8,675 bases of DNA, from positions 12,803 to 21,477 of the forward strand of contig DFGZ01000048.1 in NCBI GenBank assembly GCA_002371295.1. Direction: 5' to 3'. This DNA is from Oribacterium sp. UBA3737 (GTDB lineage: Bacteria > Bacillota_A > Clostridia > Lachnospirales > Lachnospiraceae). This document shows, in pieces, positions 6,419-8,675 of this stretch (its first letter is position 1; every line of letters starts with the position of its first letter). Below the pieces are notes generated by a model. It saw only the letters and a program-made list of their open reading frames with translations. It was not told the origin of the DNA and did no database searches. The translations under genes and the position numbers were made by a program.

Positions 6419-6491
6419 AGGCTATAGTCGATCCCCTTTTAACATTTTTGATATAAAAATCAAAAAATTACAGAGGATTTAACTATAGCCT
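6419..6491. repeat. 73-bp imperfect palindrome (MITE-like or structured RNA)
   Basis: The outer arms AGGCTATAGT (6419-6428) and ACTATAGCCT (6482-6491) are perfect 10-bp inverted repeats. Inside, the two arms continue to match with small differences: ATCC (6431-6434) with GGAT (6475-6478), CT/AG, TAA/TTA, and TTTTTGAT (6445-6452) with ATCAAAAA (6458-6466 region) around a tiny ATAA loop. No T tract flanks it on either strand, so it is a poor terminator. It lies 77 bp after the stop codon of the NlpC/P60 gene. It could be a non-autonomous transposon relic, a REP-like 3' element or a processing signal. Confidence 0.6.
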
Positions 6492-6567
6492 GTTATGGAA
6501 ATTTCGAAATTATTACTTTTGAAATTTTTATTTTTTCTGTTTTAATCGTTTTTATAAGCCAGAGCCA

Positions 6568-8010
6568 TCAGAACATCCAATATGGAATCTGAATCTTATA
6601 TATATTGCTCATCCAGGTAGTTTTATTTGCCCTTTGGATATCCAGAGTATTGATAATGACCGACCTTGCCCTCATGGTTCCGGTTCCGTCAAAGCTTCCT
6701 ATTGAGCTGACAGAGCTCACAACATAGTATTTTCCGTTGACCATTCCGAGATACATCATCTCATGTCCCTTGAAGAACAGTACACTTCCTATAGGCATAT
6801 TGTTGAGTATGGCAGCCTTTTGATCATCCGGGTAGTCAGTGACATCAAAACTGAAGGCGTCCGATGCAGCCTGCCATGTGGTGTTTCTCGGCAGCTCGAG
6901 ACCGAAACATTTGTATACATCCGTCATGTATCCGGAGCAGTCATTGGAGGAAAGCATTCCACCCCATCCGTATGTCTCCCCCAGCATATTAAATGCTACC
7001 GTAATGACATTTCTTGTTGTAAGAGGCAGATAACCCTCATGTACCCCGGCTTTTGCGCTTACCAGTGCAAGTTCCTTTCTGTAACGCCCGTCAACGCCCC
7101 TTACAGGCACATAGACCACGTGATTGCCTACAGCAGAACGATTAGTCACCCTCGCCCCGTAGGAGCCCGCAGGAGCCTGCTCAAGCACAGTTCCCATAGT
7201 CAGCACAAGATTTGAGATCTCCGGATTTGTATTGGATTCGGAAAGCATAAGTCTTGCCCTCGTCACCACAAGAGCACGTTCAGACGGTATGTCCCACGCA
7301 TTCAGCCATTCTGTCCTGGAGGAGCAGATGGCCACATCAGAGGCTTTTATCCATCCGTAACAGTTGGAAGACAGCGCATAATACCACTGGCCGTCTGCTG
7401 ATACGGACTTGATGATCAGGGGCTCATTCACTCTTGTCGCGGACAGGGAATTGTAATCGAAGTTAAGATCCCCCTGTTCGTCTGTTATGGTGAAATCCGT
7501 AGGGAATGCACAAAGCAGTGACCTCTTTACAACAATTCCGTACAGCGGTGCCATAGTCTGTAACCCCATCTGATTCTGTGTATTTTGGGCGATAAGATAT
7601 ATCAGGTCATCGCTCAGTACATTTCCGAACTGATCAAAATATCCCTTTTCCTGATATTTTTTCAGATCGGTCATCGATGACTCCAGTAACCTTTTGTTAA
7701 AGCTTACAACATCCGTTATCTCGCTGTAGTTGCGAAGGTCATTCATATTCGTCTTCTCATTTGCAAGATTCGCCGCATTTATCCTCCGGATCGTCCCGGC
7801 ATCCGCAAGAACCGCATCTGCATCTCCGCCCCTGAGAGCCAGCCAGTAGTCCGGACTATTCATCTCCGCAGTTACATCAGGCATATAGGATACAGCTGCC
7901 AATGTTTCGACCGGCTGCAGCACCAGAATAGCCGCCACGGCTGCTGCAACCGCGGCCTTTTTAAATGTCTTTCTTACAATCCACATTGCTAAACAGTTTT
8001 TTGATCTCAT
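6568..8010 (-). CDS. Secreted SH3-NlpC/P60 cell-wall hydrolase
   Basis: This is a 480-residue exported endopeptidase expected to cut peptidoglycan stem peptides. Residues 1-39 are a signal peptide with a long basic n-region (VRKTFKK), a hydrophobic AVAAILVL core and probable cleavage near ETLA-A. Residues about 45-150 are a charged helical N-terminal domain. Two bacterial SH3 modules follow (about 155-235, with GQWYYALSSNCYGWIKASDV; and 245-330). The NlpC/P60 domain spans about 332-480. Its catalytic Cys is Cys358 in SSNDCSGY, and the His is His416 in FFKGHEMMYLG. The third catalytic polar residue, usually His or Asn about 15 residues on, is not obvious; Ser432/Ser433 occupy that area. The order matches the SH3_6/SH3_7/NLPC_P60 family. 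ATG at 8010 has AGAGAGGG seven bases upstream. The gene stands alone between the tRNA cluster terminator and an AT-rich spacer. Likely roles are wall turnover or recycling of released peptides. Confidence 0.93.
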   Translation of the reverse strand: MRSKNCLAMWIVRKTFKKAAVAAAVAAILVLQPVETLAAVSYMPDVTAEMNSPDYWLALRGGDADAVLADAGTIRRINAANLANEKTNMNDLRNYSEITDVVSFNKRLLESSMTDLKKYQEKGYFDQFGNVLSDDLIYLIAQNTQNQMGLQTMAPLYGIVVKRSLLCAFPTDFTITDEQGDLNFDYNSLSATRVNEPLIIKSVSADGQWYYALSSNCYGWIKASDVAICSSRTEWLNAWDIPSERALVVTRARLMLSESNTNPEISNLVLTMGTVLEQAPAGSYGARVTNRSAVGNHVVYVPVRGVDGRYRKELALVSAKAGVHEGYLPLTTRNVITVAFNMLGETYGWGGMLSSNDCSGYMTDVYKCFGLELPRNTTWQAASDAFSFDVTDYPDDQKAAILNNMPIGSVLFFKGHEMMYLGMVNGKYYVVSSVSSIGSFDGTGTMRARSVIINTLDIQRANKTTWMSNIYKIQIPYWMF

Positions 8011-8110
8011 AGCAATCCCTCTCTAAAAATCCACCATCATTTAAGTCCTCTTTTGAGTATCAAAAGCCGACGTCGGCGCTGCTCTTGTCTTACCCAATCA
8101 CTTTTATCCT

Positions 8111-8116
8111 ATTATA
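8111..8116 (-). promoter_or_regulatory. -10 element (TATAAT) of the NlpC/P60 gene
   Basis: A perfect TATAAT on the minus strand lies between the terminator at 8159-8188 and the gene, about 100 bp upstream of its ATG. No convincing -35 is seen at 16-18 bp. Confidence 0.4.
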
Positions 8117-8156
8117 CCCTCAGCATCACAGTTAAATCACCCTGTTTTTGAAATGC

Positions 8157-8188
8157 AAAAATCCTCTCAGGAAAACCTGAGAGGATTT
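8157..8188 (-). terminator. Rho-independent terminator at the end of the tRNA region
   Basis: A 13-bp perfect stem pairs AAATCCTCTCAGG (8159-8171) with CCTGAGAGGATTT (8176-8188) around an AAAA loop. On the minus strand it runs into a TTTTT tail. It is the last of three minus-strand terminators in the tRNA region. Confidence 0.78.
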
Positions 8189-8193
8189 AGAAA

Positions 8194-8260
8194 CGCGAGA
8201 CGGGGGCGCAAGGCGCCAGTGGCGCCTGCTTTGCGCCGACCGAGCCGGAGGCGAGACGAA
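8194..8260. repeat. tRNA-linked GC-rich repeat, copy 1
   Basis: The unit starts with CGCGAGACGGGG, identical to the complement of the tRNA-Gly 3' end. It then carries a two-part hairpin: outer GGCGCA/TGCGCC (8205-8210/8232-8237), a one-sided GCTT bulge, and inner AGGCGCC/GGCGCCT (8211-8217/8221-8227) with an AGT loop. It ends GCGAGACGAAC. GCGAGACG is directly repeated on both sides of the hairpin (8195-8202 and 8251-8258). The core 8202-8242 matches copy 2 at 39 of 41 positions. Confidence 0.8.
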
Positions 8261-8263
8261 CTC

Positions 8264-8363
8264 TGCCCTCGATCTATGATCGAGGGAGCCGCGCGGCTTT
8301 GAGCGGTTCATGGGATTCCGTTAGGAATCCTGCTTTGTGAGGTTCGATCCTCGTTGAGTCGCG
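8264..8363. other. Spacer packed with hairpins, tRNA-like closure
   Basis: Between repeat copy 1 and the next terminator are a 9-bp hairpin CCCTCGATC-TAT-GATCGAGGG (8266-8286), the 12-bp perfect palindrome AGCCGCGCGGCT (8287-8298), and GGATTCC-GTTA-GGAATCC (8313-8330). A T-arm-like GAGG-TTCGAT-CCTC (8339-8352) follows on the plus strand. CGCGA (8194-8198) and TCGCG (8359-8363) could close the whole 170 nt like an acceptor stem. It does not fold as a normal tRNA: no 7-nt anticodon loop and no 7-nt T loop. It may be a tRNA relic or an unrecognised RNA. Confidence 0.45.
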
Positions 8364-8394
8364 AAAAGAGCCTCAGGTTACACCTGAGGCTCTT
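8364..8394 (-). terminator. Terminator-like hairpin in the tRNA region (middle)
   Basis: A 13-bp perfect stem pairs AAGAGCCTCAGGT (8366-8378) with ACCTGAGGCTCTT (8382-8394) around a three-base loop. The minus-strand tail is a short T run (8367-8364). It occupies the same place relative to repeat copy 2 as the other terminators do to repeat copy 1 and to tRNA-Gly. Confidence 0.65.
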
Positions 8395-8400
8395 GAGAAG

Positions 8401-8469
8401 CGCGAGTAAGGGGGCGCTAGGCGCCAGTGGCGCCTGCTTAGCGCCGACCGGAGCGGAGCGGAGACGAAC
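8401..8469. repeat. tRNA-linked GC-rich repeat, copy 2
   Basis: The unit starts CGCGAGTAAGGGGG and carries outer GGCGCT/AGCGCC (8413-8418/8440-8445), the GCTT bulge, and inner AGGCGCC/GGCGCCT (8419-8425/8429-8435) with an AGT loop. It ends GGAGACGAAC. Against copy 1 the 41-nt core (8410-8450) differs only at 8418 and 8440, which pair with each other. It is followed by a palindrome CGAACCC-gcgtca-GGGTTCG (8465-8484) made of T-arm sequence in both orientations. Confidence 0.8.
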
Positions 8470-8500
8470 CCGCGTCAGGGTTCGATTAATTTGTGGCAAT

Positions 8501-8529
8501 AAAAAAACTCGGCGAAACCGAGTTTTTTT
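8501..8529. terminator. Rho-independent terminator after tRNA-Gly
   Basis: AAAAAAACTCGG (8501-8512) pairs with CCGAGTTTTTTT (8518-8529) around a CGAAA loop. The GC core is ACTCGG/CCGAGT and seven T follow on either strand. It begins three bases after the tRNA-Gly 3' end on the minus strand. Confidence 0.85.
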
Positions 8530-8531
8530 GA

Positions 8532-8603
8532 AGCGCGAGACGGGGATCGAACCCGCGATCTTCGCCTTGGCAAGGCGACGTAGTACCACTCTACTACTCG
8601 CGC
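8532..8603 (-). tRNA. tRNA-Gly (anticodon GCC)
   Basis: A 72-nt cloverleaf is read on the minus strand. The acceptor is GCGCGAG/CTCGCGC (8603-8597/8539-8533) with discriminator T (8532), as expected for glycine. The D stem is GTAG/CTAC. The anticodon stem TCGCC/GGCGA encloses the loop TTGCCAA with anticodon GCC. The T arm is GCGGG-TTCGATC-CCCGT. CCA is not encoded and must be added after transcription. It decodes GGC/GGU. Confidence 0.95.
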
Positions 8604-8655
8604 GTATTTAGTTAGAGGACTCAATATCTGAATCATCAGTTCGAATCTCTCTGAG

Positions 8656-8675
8656 TGCCCAGAACCGGAATCGAA
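8656..8675 (-). tRNA. Partial tRNA, 3' end only, cut by the window edge
   Basis: On the minus strand the edge reads TTCGATT (T loop), CCGGT (T stem 3' side), TCTGGGC (acceptor 3' strand) and discriminator A at 8656. CCA is not encoded. The 5' acceptor strand should be GCCCAGA. The anticodon lies outside the window, so the isotype is unknown. It is 52 nt upstream of tRNA-Gly on the same strand and probably co-transcribed. Confidence 0.8.

Larger units (their letters stand above)
6150..6567. other. AT-rich intergenic region without a gene
   Basis: Very AT-rich spacer between the NlpC/P60 gene and the FtsL-like gene. It contains the promoter at 6220-6247, a hairpin-forming pair GGAAAA (6262-6267)/TTTTCC near 6284-6289, a TATACGTATA palindrome (6384-6393), the 73-bp palindrome at 6419-6491, and AAATTTC/GAAATTT repeats near 6500-6530. 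I see no reading frame with a start and ribosome binding site. I also see no classical T-tailed terminator for the NlpC/P60 gene. Confidence 0.6.

Noticed and set aside
8194..8500. A short CRISPR-like array, because of two similar GC-rich units.
   Set aside because: Only two units, with unlike spacers and flanks derived from tRNA sequence; no cas genes and no regular repeat-spacer period.
8308..8611. Two overlapping reading frames on opposite strands across the tRNA-Gly gene, one ending RETGIEPAIFALARRRSTTLL.
   Set aside because: This is the familiar false translation of a tRNA gene and its GC-rich flanks; there is no ribosome binding site, and the tRNA fold explains the sequence.

Overview
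The window looks like low-to-moderate GC Clostridia, most probably a gut or rumen Lachnospiraceae (Butyrivibrio-like). The basis is protein style (zinc-ribbon/DUF4234 protein, DUF2752 protein, DinF-type MATE pump, SH3-NlpC/P60 hydrolase), very AT-rich spacers, strong Rho-independent terminators, and tRNAs without an encoded CCA. This is inference; no marker gene is present.

Layout, left to right. (1) 141-2933: a minus-strand pair, a DUF2752 membrane protein followed by a 691-residue zinc-ribbon/repeat/DUF4234 membrane protein, closed by a terminator at 141-188. (2) 2984-4617: the only plus-strand gene, a MATE efflux pump, behind a ~185-nt leader with four consecutive hairpins, the first and last of which look like intrinsic terminators. 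(3) 4618-5513: ~900 bp without a convincing gene. On the minus strand it has a near-consensus promoter (TTTACA-17-TATTAT, 5344-5372), many local hairpins, a 5'/3' end pairing, and a GNRA-capped terminator at 4683-4706. I read this as a ~655-nt structured non-coding RNA of the size of the large 'ornate' RNAs such as ROOL, but I could not match it to a family. (4) 5514-6101: a single-pass membrane/coiled-coil protein of FtsL/DivIC type. (5) 6102-6567: AT-rich spacer with its promoter and a 73-bp imperfect palindrome. (6) 6568-8010: a secreted SH3-NlpC/P60 cell-wall hydrolase. (7) 8159-8675: a minus-strand tRNA region with one intact tRNA-Gly(GCC), the 3' end of another tRNA at the window edge, and three terminators. 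Two GC-rich repeat units begin with a copy of the tRNA-Gly acceptor end. Their 41-nt cores differ at only two positions, and those two positions are base-pair partners.

The protein genes are ordinary envelope functions (efflux, wall hydrolysis, division-type scaffold, uncharacterised membrane proteins) and do not form one pathway. The unusual content is in the non-coding DNA: the candidate long RNA, the MATE leader, the 73-bp palindrome, and the tRNA-linked repeat with a compensatory change.
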